NCBI GenBank assembly: GCA_002238925.1
Contig: MPNH01000002.1
Span: 124,001-188,000 of the forward strand
DNA: 64,000 nucleotides
Reading direction: 5' to 3'
From: Spirochaetaceae bacterium bin103
GTDB lineage: Bacteria; Spirochaetota; Spirochaetia; SZUA-6; Bin103
The notes beneath the pieces were generated by a model that saw only the letters and a program-made list of their open reading frames with translations, was not told the DNA's origin and did no database searches. Every line of letters starts with the position of its first letter. The first letter of the stretch is position 1. Position numbers and translations under genes: made by a program. Positions 8,751 to 17,083 of the stretch are shown here, one piece after another.

Positions 8751-8788
8751 GCCGCTGCATAGTAAGCAGCGAGCAAAAGGAGCATATT

Positions 8789-10441
8789 ATGATGAAGTGG
8801 CCAACCGTAGTAGTGCTGGGCCTCCTGTTGGCGGTCCCGGTGTTGACCTTTGCCAGCGGCGAGACGGACACCGGCGCCGCCCGCGTCGCTGCCGCCGCCG
8901 GACCGCTTGGCGCCTACGAGGAGCCGATTTCCGTGAGCTGGTCGATCCAGACCGCGGCGGCCTCCAAACTGCTGGATGACGACACCTGGGAGGACAACCG
9001 CTGGAGCCGCCTGATCAAGGAGAAGCTGAACATTGATCTGGAGGTTGCCTTTACCGCCGACAGCAGCACCGACGCGTACCGCACCAAGCTGAACGCGGTG
9101 ATCGCCGCCGGGGACCTGCCGGACATCTTCAAGACGCAGGACGCCAACGTCTTCCTGCAACTGGTACAAAACGACCAGCTTGCCGACCTGACCGACGTAT
9201 ACGAAGCGTATGCGACCGACTCGATCAAGTCGTACCAGGAGCGCTTCGCCGATGCCTATGAAGGCGCTTCGTTCAACGGCAGGCTGTTTGCGATCCCGCG
9301 CATGAACGACAACTTCCACAACGCCCCCTTTCTGTGGATCCGGGACGACTGGCTGGAAAACACCAACTCCGAGCCACCGAACACCATTGAGGAACTGGTC
9401 GCTCTTGCGGAGCTTTTCGCCACCGGTGATCCCGACGGCAACGGGATCGACGGAGACACCTACGGCCTCGCCCTGAACCGTGACCTGATCCGGCAGAACC
9501 ACGCCAGCATCCTCGGCCTGGTTGCGGCGTTCGGCGTGCCCGGCCACGGCATGAACATGTTCTACCGGGACGACGACGGCAACATGACCTTCTCCTGGAT
9601 CCAGCCGGGCATGAAACCTGCCCTCGCGTTGCTCAACAGCATGTACGAGCGCGGCCTGATCAACCAGGAGTTCACGGCCAAGGACGAGTCCGCGCTGGTG
9701 GAGGATTGGACCAGCGCCCGAATCGGCATGGCATACGGCAGCAACTGGGGCACCTGGTACCCCTACAACAACGTCTACAAGCGGGACGGCGTAATTTCGC
9801 GCGCCTATCCGATTCCGACCGCCGCAGGGTACGACTACAAGGTTGGTATCCAGAGCAACCGAGTCGGCCAGGTGACCATGGTCCGCGCCGACGCGCAGTA
9901 CCCCGAGGCGATCATCAAGATCCTGAACTTGTATGACGAGACCGTGAACTTCTCCGGTGATGACGCTTTCAACCGCTACTGGGCCGACGAGCAGTACCGC
10001 CTTTCACCGGTATACATCGACATTCCGAACGAGGTGTACCAACCTGAGGTCAACCTGGCCCTGGAGCGGGGCAGCGCGGAAGGCTTGCCGGCATTCGCGC
10101 GCCGGTCGTACCAGTACGTCGTGGGCTTCGCCGACGGCTCGCTGGCCGACAACGACAACGCCTACGGTACCTGGGGCCAGCAGAACGAGAACGGCTCGCT
10201 GAACATCGTGCTGCACAGGTACCAGCCGGACAACGCCGTGGTGCAGAGCATCCTGGCCATCGAACGCCCGGACGCATGGCTGACCAACGTCTCCGTGCTG
10301 GAGACGCTCGCGATCACGGCGTTCACGGAGATCATCATCGGCCAGAGGCCGGTCGAGTACTTCGACACGTTCGTGGAGCAGTGGCTGCGCGCCGGCGGCC
10401 AGGACACCCTTGACGCTCTGGACGAGATGTATCCCGAATAG
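8789..10441 (+). CDS. ABC transporter substrate-binding protein, family 1 (LipO/YtcQ-like)
   Basis: A 550-residue extracytoplasmic sugar-binding protein. AAAGGAGC precedes the ATG. The start MMKWPTVVVLGLLLAVPVLT then FASGETD is an export signal of spirochaete style, without a clear lipobox cysteine. The body has family 1 features: NRWSRLIKEKLNIDLEV, AAGDLPDIFKTQ and a calcium-like DPDGNGIDGDTYG loop, typical of the large LipO/YtcQ proteins that work with LplB and YtcP permeases. It heads the operon with the permeases at 10533 and 11456 and is divergent from GH1. The inferred substrate is a beta-linked or complex plant or algal oligosaccharide, but ligand identity is not visible in the sequence. 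Confidence 0.92.
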   Translation: MMKWPTVVVLGLLLAVPVLTFASGETDTGAARVAAAAGPLGAYEEPISVSWSIQTAAASKLLDDDTWEDNRWSRLIKEKLNIDLEVAFTADSSTDAYRTKLNAVIAAGDLPDIFKTQDANVFLQLVQNDQLADLTDVYEAYATDSIKSYQERFADAYEGASFNGRLFAIPRMNDNFHNAPFLWIRDDWLENTNSEPPNTIEELVALAELFATGDPDGNGIDGDTYGLALNRDLIRQNHASILGLVAAFGVPGHGMNMFYRDDDGNMTFSWIQPGMKPALALLNSMYERGLINQEFTAKDESALVEDWTSARIGMAYGSNWGTWYPYNNVYKRDGVISRAYPIPTAAGYDYKVGIQSNRVGQVTMVRADAQYPEAIIKILNLYDETVNFSGDDAFNRYWADEQYRLSPVYIDIPNEVYQPEVNLALERGSAEGLPAFARRSYQYVVGFADGSLADNDNAYGTWGQQNENGSLNIVLHRYQPDNAVVQSILAIERPDAWLTNVSVLETLAITAFTEIIIGQRPVEYFDTFVEQWLRAGGQDTLDALDEMYPE

Positions 10442-10454
10442 CTTACGCATCCAT

Positions 10455-10487
10455 GACGGGCCGAGCCGCGCCTGCGGCTGGCCCGTC
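10455..10487. terminator. Hairpin between binding protein and permease genes
   Basis: GACGGGCC-G-AGCCGC (10455-10469) pairs with GCGGCTGGCCCGTC (10474-10487) with one bulged base and a 4-base loop. Because the permeases follow on the same strand, it more likely limits read-through or protects the binding-protein mRNA 3' end, giving more binding protein than permease. Confidence 0.6.
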
Positions 10488-10532
10488 GCGCCAGTCCCTG
10501 AGCTACACGGAACGACGATGGCCACCTGAGAA

Positions 10533-11447
10533 ATGCTGAGTCTGAGGCAGAGAACAAAGCTGCTCCGCGAGTTGCCGCTCTACGTCATGCTGATTCCGGC
10601 GGTGGTGCTGGTCATCATCTACAGCTACGGCCCCATGGCCGGCGTGGCGATTGCCTTCCAGAAGTTCGTCCCGGCGCGCGGCTTCTTCGGCGACCAGGAC
10701 TGGGTGGGCTGGGCGAATTTCCGCACCCTGTTTGCCATGCCCAATATCTGGCCGGTGATTCGCAATACGGTGCTCATCGCGTTCAGCAAGATGGTTGGCG
10801 GTGTGGTAGTACCGGTCACCTTTGCGCTGCTGCTCAACGAGATTACCAACATCACCTCCAAGAGGATGTTTCAGACCCTCGTGTATCTGCCCAACTTCCT
10901 GTCCTGGGTGATCATGGCGGGGATCTTCATCGACATCCTGTCGCCCAGCCAGGGGTTGGTGAACACGCTGCTCGGTAAGGTCGGCGTCGAGCCGTTGTTC
11001 TTCCTCGGCAATCCCAGCCTGTTTCCGGCCACCATGGTGATCACCGATATCTGGAAAGGCTTCGGGTTCGGCACCATCATCTACTTGGCAGCGCTCACCA
11101 GCATCGATCCGGCGCTGTACGAGTCCGCGGTGATTGACGGGGCAAATCGCTGGCAGCAAACGCTATACATCACGCTGCCCGGCATCATGGGCATCATCGT
11201 GCTAATGAGTGTGTTGAGCTTGGCAAACATTCTCAACGGCGGATTCGATCAGATCTACAACATGTACAGCCCGGTAGTGTATTCCACCGGCGACATCCTG
11301 GACACGTTCGTGTACCGGCTTGGCATAGAGCAGGCGCAGTATTCGCTGTCCACCGCTGCCGGACTGTTCAAATCCGGCGTCTCGCTGCTGTTCATCGTCG
11401 CCTCCTACCATCTCGCCGATCGCTACGCCGGCTATCGGGTATTCTGA
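10533..11447 (+). CDS. Sugar ABC transporter permease, LplB family
   Basis: A 304-residue inner-membrane permease. It starts MLSLRQRTKLLRELPLYVML with YSYGPMAGVAIAFQKFVPAR after the first helix, the hallmark of LplB-type permeases. The ATPase-contact EAA loop is YESAVIDGANRWQQTLYITL (about residues 192-211). The C-terminal DRYAGYRVF is typical. It lies 91 bases after the binding-protein stop, beyond the hairpin at 10455-10487, and 8 bases before the partner permease. LplB/YtcP systems usually borrow a shared sugar ATPase encoded elsewhere, which fits the absence of an ATPase gene here. Confidence 0.93.
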   Translation: MLSLRQRTKLLRELPLYVMLIPAVVLVIIYSYGPMAGVAIAFQKFVPARGFFGDQDWVGWANFRTLFAMPNIWPVIRNTVLIAFSKMVGGVVVPVTFALLLNEITNITSKRMFQTLVYLPNFLSWVIMAGIFIDILSPSQGLVNTLLGKVGVEPLFFLGNPSLFPATMVITDIWKGFGFGTIIYLAALTSIDPALYESAVIDGANRWQQTLYITLPGIMGIIVLMSVLSLANILNGGFDQIYNMYSPVVYSTGDILDTFVYRLGIEQAQYSLSTAAGLFKSGVSLLFIVASYHLADRYAGYRVF

Positions 11448-11455
11448 CCGGCGCC

Positions 11456-12451
11456 GTGGCAGCAGAACCAACCATCAGGCACGGTCGCTCGGCCAGTTAC
11501 AAGCCGGCAAGCAGCCGTTCGCCGGCGATGCCGGTTGTCCGGAACTCGCGGAACCGAATGAAGACGTCGGCGGCGCGGCGTGTGTTCGTAGTGTGCAACA
11601 CCGTGCTGCTGCTGGTCGTGGCTGTGATCTGCATAGCGCCATTCGTCAATCTTCTTGCGATCTCGTTCTCGGATAAGGTGTCCGTGGCGGCCGGTGACGT
11701 CACCTTCTACCCTATCGGATTTACCACCGTGGCATACGAATTCATCACCAATACCGCGAAATTCACGCAATCGTTGGTGGTCTCGTTTGAGCGCGTGGCG
11801 CTCGGTGTGCCGGTGAACCTGCTGCTCATCGTGCTAACCGCCTATCCGCTCTCCAAGTCGGTCCGGGAGTTTCACGCCCGCCACATTTTCTCGTGGTTCT
11901 TTGTGGTCACCATTCTGTTCAATGCCGGCTTGATACCGACCTACATGGTAGTCCGCTACACCGGGCTGATCGACAGCATTTGGTCGCTGGTCCTGCCGAC
12001 TTCGGTGCCCGTGTTCAGCGTGTTGGTGGCGATGAACTTCATGCGCAGCCTGCCGAAGGAGATGGAAGAGGCGGCCTACATTGATGGCGCCAATCACGTG
12101 CAGACCCTGGTCAGGGTCATCTTGCCGGTGTCCGCTCCCACCATTGCCACGGTGACGCTGTTTTCGTTTGTAGCGCACTGGAACAGTTGGTTTGACGGTA
12201 TGATCTACATGAACAAGATCGAGCACTATCCACTGCAGACCTACCTGCACACCGTGGTGGTAAACCCGGCCGAGTTTCTGCGCGCCAACACCGATCTGAC
12301 CGGCAATTTGGCCAAGTATCTGACCCTGATCAGCCACCGCACGACAGGTGCGGCGCAGATGTTCCTTGCCATGATCCCGGTGCTGGTGGTGTATCCGTAT
12401 CTGCAGAAGTACTTCACCACCGGACTTGTAATGGGCAGCGTAAAGGGCTGA
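11456..12451 (+). CDS. Sugar ABC transporter permease, YtcP family
   Basis: The partner of the LplB-like permease, up to 331 residues from a GTG at 11456. ATG codons at 11528 and 11558 are also possible starts, and the one at 11558 (MKTSAARRVFVVCNTVLLLV) removes a low-complexity N-terminal tail. No clear ribosome site chooses between them. Family marks include ISFSDKVSVAAGDVTFYPIG after the first helix, the EAA loop EEAAYIDGANHVQTLVRVIL, and the C-terminus KYFTTGLVMGSVKG, nearly invariant in YtcP proteins. With LplB it forms the heteromeric channel for the oligosaccharide delivered by the protein at 8789. It is co-transcribed with the VOC protein that follows. Confidence 0.92.
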   Translation: MAAEPTIRHGRSASYKPASSRSPAMPVVRNSRNRMKTSAARRVFVVCNTVLLLVVAVICIAPFVNLLAISFSDKVSVAAGDVTFYPIGFTTVAYEFITNTAKFTQSLVVSFERVALGVPVNLLLIVLTAYPLSKSVREFHARHIFSWFFVVTILFNAGLIPTYMVVRYTGLIDSIWSLVLPTSVPVFSVLVAMNFMRSLPKEMEEAAYIDGANHVQTLVRVILPVSAPTIATVTLFSFVAHWNSWFDGMIYMNKIEHYPLQTYLHTVVVNPAEFLRANTDLTGNLAKYLTLISHRTTGAAQMFLAMIPVLVVYPYLQKYFTTGLVMGSVKG

Positions 12452-12498
12452 CCGCGATGCCCGCAAGATCAACAACGAAATGAACAACAGGAGCAACT

Positions 12499-12957
12499 AT
12501 GGAACACGGATTACTAGGTAACAACACGATGGTGCAGGTCGGCGTAATTGTGCGCGACATCGACAAGGCGGCAGCCGACTACGCCGAGTTTTTTGGCATC
12601 GACAAGCCGCAGGCCCGGCTTACCGACAGCCACGACAAGACTCTGGCAGAGTACCGAGGCAGCCCGACCAGGGCGCGCGCCAAGCTCGCGTTCATGGACT
12701 TCGGCTCGCTGCAGGTGGAGCTGATTGAACCGAATGAGCAGCCGAGTACCTGGCGCGAGTTCCTTGACCGGCACGGGGAGGGAATTCACCACCTGGCGTT
12801 CGTGGTCGACGGCATGAAGGAGAAGGTCGCCACCCTCGCCGGCAAGGGATTCGCGTTGCAGCAGAAGGGTGAATACACGGGCGGCCGCTACGCCTATGTC
12901 GATACGACCGACACCTTGAAGACGATCATCGAACTGCTCGAAAACGATCGTTCGTGA
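12499..12957 (+). CDS. VOC superfamily (glyoxalase/methylmalonyl-CoA epimerase-like) protein
   Basis: A 152-residue protein with a clear ribosome site (CAGGAG, 8 bases upstream). It has two beta-alpha-beta-beta-beta modules: QVGVIVRDIDKAAADYAEFF at the start and GIHHLAFVVDGMKEKVATLA in the second half, then KGEYTGGRYAYVDT and ELLEN at the end. The order matches methylmalonyl-CoA epimerase and related VOC proteins, which bind a divalent metal. GIHHLAF holds one expected His ligand and IIELLE a Glu ligand, but the N-terminal His of true epimerases is replaced (GVIVRD). In an operon with a sugar importer, an isomerase or lyase acting on a sugar is more likely than a CoA epimerase. It overlaps the next gene by four bases. 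Confidence 0.82.
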   Translation: MEHGLLGNNTMVQVGVIVRDIDKAAADYAEFFGIDKPQARLTDSHDKTLAEYRGSPTRARAKLAFMDFGSLQVELIEPNEQPSTWREFLDRHGEGIHHLAFVVDGMKEKVATLAGKGFALQQKGEYTGGRYAYVDTTDTLKTIIELLENDRS

Positions 12958-13868
12958 CCCGGGACAGCTTCGGCCTCGGCTGCTGGGCGTACGGGCTGGC
13001 GGCGCCGGGATCGGAAGAGGAACGTAGCGCCGCCGCTGTCGTTCGGGAGGCATACCGCCGCGGCGTGCGCCACTTCGACACGGCGCACGGGTACGGCGAT
13101 GGGCAATCGGAAGCGATCGTGGGCGCCGCACTGGCCGGGCTCGGCGACGCCGAGATCGCCACCAAGTCGGGGCTGCTGCCGGCGCAGGAAACCCGGAACG
13201 CCGTGGAGCGGAGCCGGCAGCGCCTGCAACGAGACACAATCGACCTGTTCTATATTCACTGGCCCAAGCGGGGCGTCGACGCACGGCCGATGCTGGCCGA
13301 GCTGGAACAGGCGCGCGCCGCCGGGCTGATCCGCCGCATCGGCGTCAGCAATTTCTCACGCAAGGACCTGCACCGCGCGGCCGAGGTGGCCCGCGTCGAC
13401 GTCCACCAGGTGGGCTACAACCTTTTGTGGCGATACCCCGAACGGGAGGTTCTCCCGTACTGCCGAGAACGCGACATCGCGGTGTTCAGCTACAGCTCTC
13501 TTGCGCAGGGGCTGCTGACCGGCAAGATGCCACGACGCCCGGCGTTCGCGCCAACCGACCCCAGACCCAACACCGTGTATTACGATGCTGAGGTGTGGCC
13601 GCACATATACGCCGCCGTCGAACGAATGAAAGAAATCGCAGCAGCAGCCGGCCAACCGCTTCATCATCTTGCACTTCAATGGCTGGTCGAGTCCGCGACG
13701 GTCGCGCGAGTGCTGGTGGGCGCGCGCAGCATCGAGCAACTCCACGACAATCTGGCGGCATTCGAACAGCCCGCGGCGGTCGACGCGCGCGCACAGTTGC
13801 AGCAGATCTCGGACGACGTGCATACGCACATTCCCGACGTCGGCAACATGTTCATGTACTACCCGTAG
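12954..13868 (+). CDS. Aldo/keto reductase
   Basis: A 304-residue NADPH-dependent oxidoreductase of the aldo/keto reductase barrel family. The catalytic tetrad is Asp42 and Tyr47 (FDTAHGYGDGQSE), Lys71 (ATKSG) and His102 (YIHWP). The cofactor segment GVSNFSRKDL and the C-terminal VLVGARSIEQLHDNL are also present. The GTG start overlaps the VOC stop as GTGA, so translation is coupled and the gene is the last member of the importer operon. The length is close to YajO- and Gcy-type sugar reductases. It probably reduces or oxidises the carbonyl of an imported sugar in the cytoplasm. Confidence 0.9.
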   Translation: MTRDSFGLGCWAYGLAAPGSEEERSAAAVVREAYRRGVRHFDTAHGYGDGQSEAIVGAALAGLGDAEIATKSGLLPAQETRNAVERSRQRLQRDTIDLFYIHWPKRGVDARPMLAELEQARAAGLIRRIGVSNFSRKDLHRAAEVARVDVHQVGYNLLWRYPEREVLPYCRERDIAVFSYSSLAQGLLTGKMPRRPAFAPTDPRPNTVYYDAEVWPHIYAAVERMKEIAAAAGQPLHHLALQWLVESATVARVLVGARSIEQLHDNLAAFEQPAAVDARAQLQQISDDVHTHIPDVGNMFMYYP

Positions 13869-13892
13869 CTACCCGTAGCAACCCGGCGGCAC

Positions 13893-15164
13893 CTACACCT
13901 CGTCGATGCCGAAGAACTCCATCATGATGTGCTCCAGGTTGAGTTGCAGCCCCCGGTACGAGTAGTGCGCGCGTGCAATCGCGTAGTTGTGATCCACCGC
14001 CTGCCGCCGGTAATCGTCGTCGTGCAGGAAGCGCTCCACCTCTTCCACCACGTCGTTGGTGATGAACTGTTCCATCAGCGCGACCTGGAACCCGCGCGGC
14101 CGGATGTCGTACGCAAACACCGGGTAGTTGTTCACGAAGATCGGTTTGCGGTGGTAGACCGCCTCCAGGAAGGCGTTGCCGAACCCCTCCACCAACGACG
14201 GGTAGGTGATCAGGTCGGCATGCGGATAGACATCGTCGAGCGTGTAGATCTTGCGGCCGTCGCCGCAGTCGCCGCGCCGGTCGCTGATGATCTCCTCCAC
14301 GAACAGCGCCCGCACGCCGAGCAGCTCCGCGTAGCTGCGCACCCGGCCCTCGTAGGAGAACCCCTCGTCGCCCGATGCGTGCGAGATCACCAGGATCGCG
14401 TTGTCCTGCTTCTCCAGACGCCGCACCAACTCGATGGCGTGCTCGATCCCCTTGCGCTGTATGACCCGGGTGGGCTGCAGCACCAGGGTATCGTCGGGCC
14501 CGATCCCGAGCGCCTCGCGCACGTCGGCGTTGTAGCTGTCCACCCCGGACGGCGGGTGGTCGTAGTCCATCACGTTGGGAATCAGGGCCGCGTTGGCGCC
14601 TGAGCGCAGCGCCAACTGGTTGCGCGCCGTACCGTTGATCACCACGTGAGTAATCGAATGCAGCCGCGGCGGGTAGGCGTTGCGCAGGTAGTCGGAGACG
14701 CAATTCAGCATGAACCGCTTGCGCTCCCAGGTAAAATCGTGATGATGGCCGATGGTCGGGATGCGGGTCTCGGCGATCACCTCGGAGATCGCCAGCCCGA
14801 ACGGGATGTTGAGCGGTATGGCGAGCGTGTTCTCCGGCACCAGGACATCGATCGAGAAACGCTCAATGAATTCGTAGATGCCGCGCTTCAGTTCGTCGCG
14901 CAGCTCGTGAATGCGGGATGTGACCGCCCGCGGACGGACGTCGGTGTGGAACAGGTCCTGTTGAATCTCTTCCACCTCGGGGTGGGTGAAGTGCGCCTTG
15001 GGCAGCAGCAGCGAGCGCTCCTCGGGGGTGTCGAGCTCGCCGGCGCAGTAGTAGTTGTCGTGGCCCATCCGTTCAAACACGGTGGCCCACTTGTCGATTT
15101 CCAGGGACACGCCGTCGGTGCCGGCGATGCGGAACGAGATGAAACCGATGTTGCGCCGCTTCAT
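13893..15164 (-). CDS. Glycosyltransferase, family 4-like (GT-B fold)
   Basis: A 423-residue retaining-type glycosyltransferase. The N-terminal domain opens with IGFISFRIAGTDGVSLEIDK, where the glycine-rich loop seats the acceptor. The C-terminal domain has VLQPTRVIQRKGIEHAIELV and the donor-binding ExxxxxxxE motif in EGFGNAFLEAVYHRKP (about residues 327-342). GGGAGG lies 6 bases before the ATG, inside the end of msrA. A single base separates the msrA stop from the start, so the two are co-transcribed. The acceptor may be a lipid, glycerate or compatible solute. The sequence does not say. No signal peptide is seen. Confidence 0.85.
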   Translation of the reverse strand: MKRRNIGFISFRIAGTDGVSLEIDKWATVFERMGHDNYYCAGELDTPEERSLLLPKAHFTHPEVEEIQQDLFHTDVRPRAVTSRIHELRDELKRGIYEFIERFSIDVLVPENTLAIPLNIPFGLAISEVIAETRIPTIGHHHDFTWERKRFMLNCVSDYLRNAYPPRLHSITHVVINGTARNQLALRSGANAALIPNVMDYDHPPSGVDSYNADVREALGIGPDDTLVLQPTRVIQRKGIEHAIELVRRLEKQDNAILVISHASGDEGFSYEGRVRSYAELLGVRALFVEEIISDRRGDCGDGRKIYTLDDVYPHADLITYPSLVEGFGNAFLEAVYHRKPIFVNNYPVFAYDIRPRGFQVALMEQFITNDVVEEVERFLHDDDYRRQAVDHNYAIARAHYSYRGLQLNLEHIMMEFFGIDEV

Positions 15165-15165
15165 G

Positions 15166-15835
15166 TCAACCTCCCGCGAGCTGGCGCTGCCGGGTGAGCT
15201 TGCGCAGCTTGGGTTCGATCACCACCCGGCAGTAGGGGGCGCGTGCATTGCGCGCGTAGTAGTCCTGGTGATAGGACTCCGCCGGGTAGAACCGCTGCAG
15301 CGGCTCGATCTCGGTCACGATCGGACGCCGGAATTGCTTTTGTGCGGCCTCCCGCGACGCCTGCGCGCAGCGCTGCTGGTAGTCGTTGTGGGTCAGGATG
15401 ATCGACCGGTACTGGGGACCGACGTCGTGGCCCTGCCGGTTCAGCGTGGTGGGATCGTGGGCGTGCCAGAACAGCTCCAGGATTCGCTCGTAGCTCACCA
15501 CGTCGGGATCGAAGGTGACCTGCACCACCTCGGCGTGCCCGCTGCGCCCGCTGCACACCGCTTCATAGGTGGGGTTGAGGTCACTGCCGCCGGCATATCC
15601 GGATACCGCCGAACTCACCCCCGCCACGCCCCCCCCCCCCGGCGCGCCCGCGCCCCCCGCCACCCCCCGTTTCGGGGGGGGGGTGGACCCCCCCGCCGCC
15701 GGCATATCCGGACCCCGCCGAACTCCCCCCCGCCACGCGCAGATACACCGCCTCCACGCACCAGAAGCAGCCACCGCCGAGCGTTGCCGCGGTCTGCGCC
15801 GCGGCCTGGCCGCCGTTATTCAGATCAACAGGCAC
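15166..15835 (-). CDS. msrA: Peptide methionine sulfoxide reductase MsrA; frameshifted by a corrupted duplication
   Basis: AAGGAGG and a GTG at 15835 start the frame [42 protein letters not shown] holds the catalytic cysteine and the glutamate that bind methionine sulfoxide. The rest of the enzyme, from [20 protein letters not shown] to the stop at 15166, is in another frame. Positions 15629-15737 are a degraded 109-bp copy of 15520-15628. Deleting 109 bases restores one frame of about 186 residues, the normal MsrA size. The end [14 protein letters not shown] carries the usual HQ(D)Y motif. The enzyme repairs oxidised methionine in proteins. It is likely intact in the organism, and the break is probably an assembly fault. 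Confidence 0.88.
15520..15737. repeat. 109-bp tandem duplication with one G/C-degraded copy inside msrA
   Basis: GGCATATCC occurs at 15592 and again at 15701. The 43-base blocks 15586-15628 and 15695-15737 differ at three places, each A/T in the left copy and C in the right. The filler 15629-15694, made of long C and G runs, still aligns to the true coding sequence 15520-15585 with differences mostly toward G or C. Confidence 0.88.
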
Positions 15836-15963
15836 GGTGCCTCCTTGACGCCAAGTCCGCAAAAAACCGACGCACACGGATTTCGGACTACGCCATCTAA
15901 TCGGTTAGTATAGCGCACTGTGCCGGTTGCACCAGCACTGGATGGATGGGAAAGACAGGAAGA

Positions 15964-16281
15964 ATGGCGACACCCGCACCGCGCCGCGACCGCGAACTCG
16001 AGTCCGAACTCGAAGAACTGCGCCTGCGGCTTCTGAATCAACTTGACCAGCGCACCGGGCGCGAAAAGGCGGTGCTGCGCCGCACGATCGCGGTCCTTGC
16101 CGAACGGCGCCGGCGCCGGCGGGCCGGTTGCCAAGACGCCGGTGCCGCGGACGTTCCGGCTACTCCAGGTAGCCGTGCAGCATGCGCGCCTGCAGCGACA
16201 TCTGCAGCCGCTCGAGCGCACGCTTCTCGATCTGGCGCACCCGCTCCTTGGTCAACCGGTAGCGCCGGCCGAGCTCGTTGA
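15964..16281 (+). CDS. Possible small basic coiled-coil protein (doubtful)
   Basis: An open frame from ATG 15964 (MATPAPRRDR). Residues 8-55 read ELESELEELRLRLLNQLDQR and then KAVLRRTIAVLAERRRRRR, a plausible charged helix unlike typical shadow translation. After about residue 60 it runs antisense into the 3' end of the sigma factor gene and becomes Ala/Arg-rich noise. Either a short real gene has lost its proper stop, or the frame is chance. No ribosome site stands out and no family is recognised. Confidence 0.25.
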   Translation: MATPAPRRDRELESELEELRLRLLNQLDQRTGREKAVLRRTIAVLAERRRRRRAGCQDAGAADVPATPGSRAACAPAATSAAARAHASRSGAPAPWSTGSAGRAR

Positions 16282-16990
16282 GGGTCAGCCGCTGCCGGCC
16301 GTTCAGGCCGAACCGGCTCTGCACGATATCGGACTCGCGCCGCGTCAGGCTGCCGAGCACCTGGTTGATGTCCGCCTTGAGCACGTTGGCCATCGCCTCC
16401 TCCTCCGGGGAGCGGGCCGCCTTGTCGCACACCGAGTCGCCCAGTTCGGCGGGAACGTCCTCGTCGAAGGCGGGCGATTCAAGGGACAGCGGGTCGCGCG
16501 ACACCGACAGCAGATCGGCAACCCGCTGCACCGGCAGGCCCAGGAAGTGCGCAATCTGATCGGTGGTCGGCTCGCCGCGCTGGCGCTGGCGCAACTCGGA
16601 GCGCGCCCAGCCGATGCGCTCCACCACGCTGGCGGCGTGGGCCGGCAGGCGGATCGAACGCGACTGCGCTTCGAGCGCCTTCATGATCGACTGGCGGATC
16701 CACCACACGGCGTAGGTGGTGAAGTGAAATCCGCGCTCGGGATCGAACTTCTCCACTGCCTTGAGCAGTCCGATGTTGCCCTCGCTGACGAGGTCGGACA
16801 GCGGAATGCCGCGGTTCTGGTACTGCCGCGAGATGTTCACCACGAAGCGGAGGTTGCTGTTGACCAGCTTCTCCTTGGCCATCTCGTCCCCGTCCCGCGC
16901 GGCGCGTGCGTACCGCTGCTCTTCCTCTCTGGTCAGCAGCGGGTGGCGCTTGAGGTCGCTGAGGTAGTCAGCTAACGGTGTAGTGTCCAT
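16160..16990 (-). CDS. RNA polymerase sigma-70 family factor (RpoD/RpoS-like, no region 1.1)
   Basis: A 276-residue sigma factor. ATGGAGG lies just before the ATG. Region 1.2 (TPLADYLSDLKRHPLLTREE) is followed by region 2 with VNSNLRFVVNISRQYQNRGI, DLVSEGNIGLLKAVEKFDP and FTTYAVWWIRQSI, the -10 recognition and melting helices. Region 3 follows. Region 4 contains LTLNELGRRYRLTKERVRQI, the -35 helix-turn-helix (about residues 236-255). It lacks the acidic region 1.1 and the long non-conserved region of a primary sigma, so it resembles group 2 or RpoS-type factors. Whether it is the housekeeping factor of this organism cannot be told from one locus. No anti-sigma gene is adjacent. Confidence 0.92.
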   Translation of the reverse strand: MDTTPLADYLSDLKRHPLLTREEEQRYARAARDGDEMAKEKLVNSNLRFVVNISRQYQNRGIPLSDLVSEGNIGLLKAVEKFDPERGFHFTTYAVWWIRQSIMKALEAQSRSIRLPAHAASVVERIGWARSELRQRQRGEPTTDQIAHFLGLPVQRVADLLSVSRDPLSLESPAFDEDVPAELGDSVCDKAARSPEEEAMANVLKADINQVLGSLTRRESDIVQSRFGLNGRQRLTLNELGRRYRLTKERVRQIEKRALERLQMSLQARMLHGYLE

Positions 16991-17083
16991 ACAACCTCCA
17001 TATCACCACAATGCAGCCTGCGATTGAAGATGATTTGAATGGCCCGTTAAGAGTTCGTAATGTTCGAGCGGACGCGGGCTGGT

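Noticed and set aside
15629-15694. C/G homopolymer tract as a possible structured RNA or G-quadruplex element
   Set aside because: It aligns base by base to the neighbouring coding sequence of msrA with G/C drift, so it is better explained as a corrupted duplicate.
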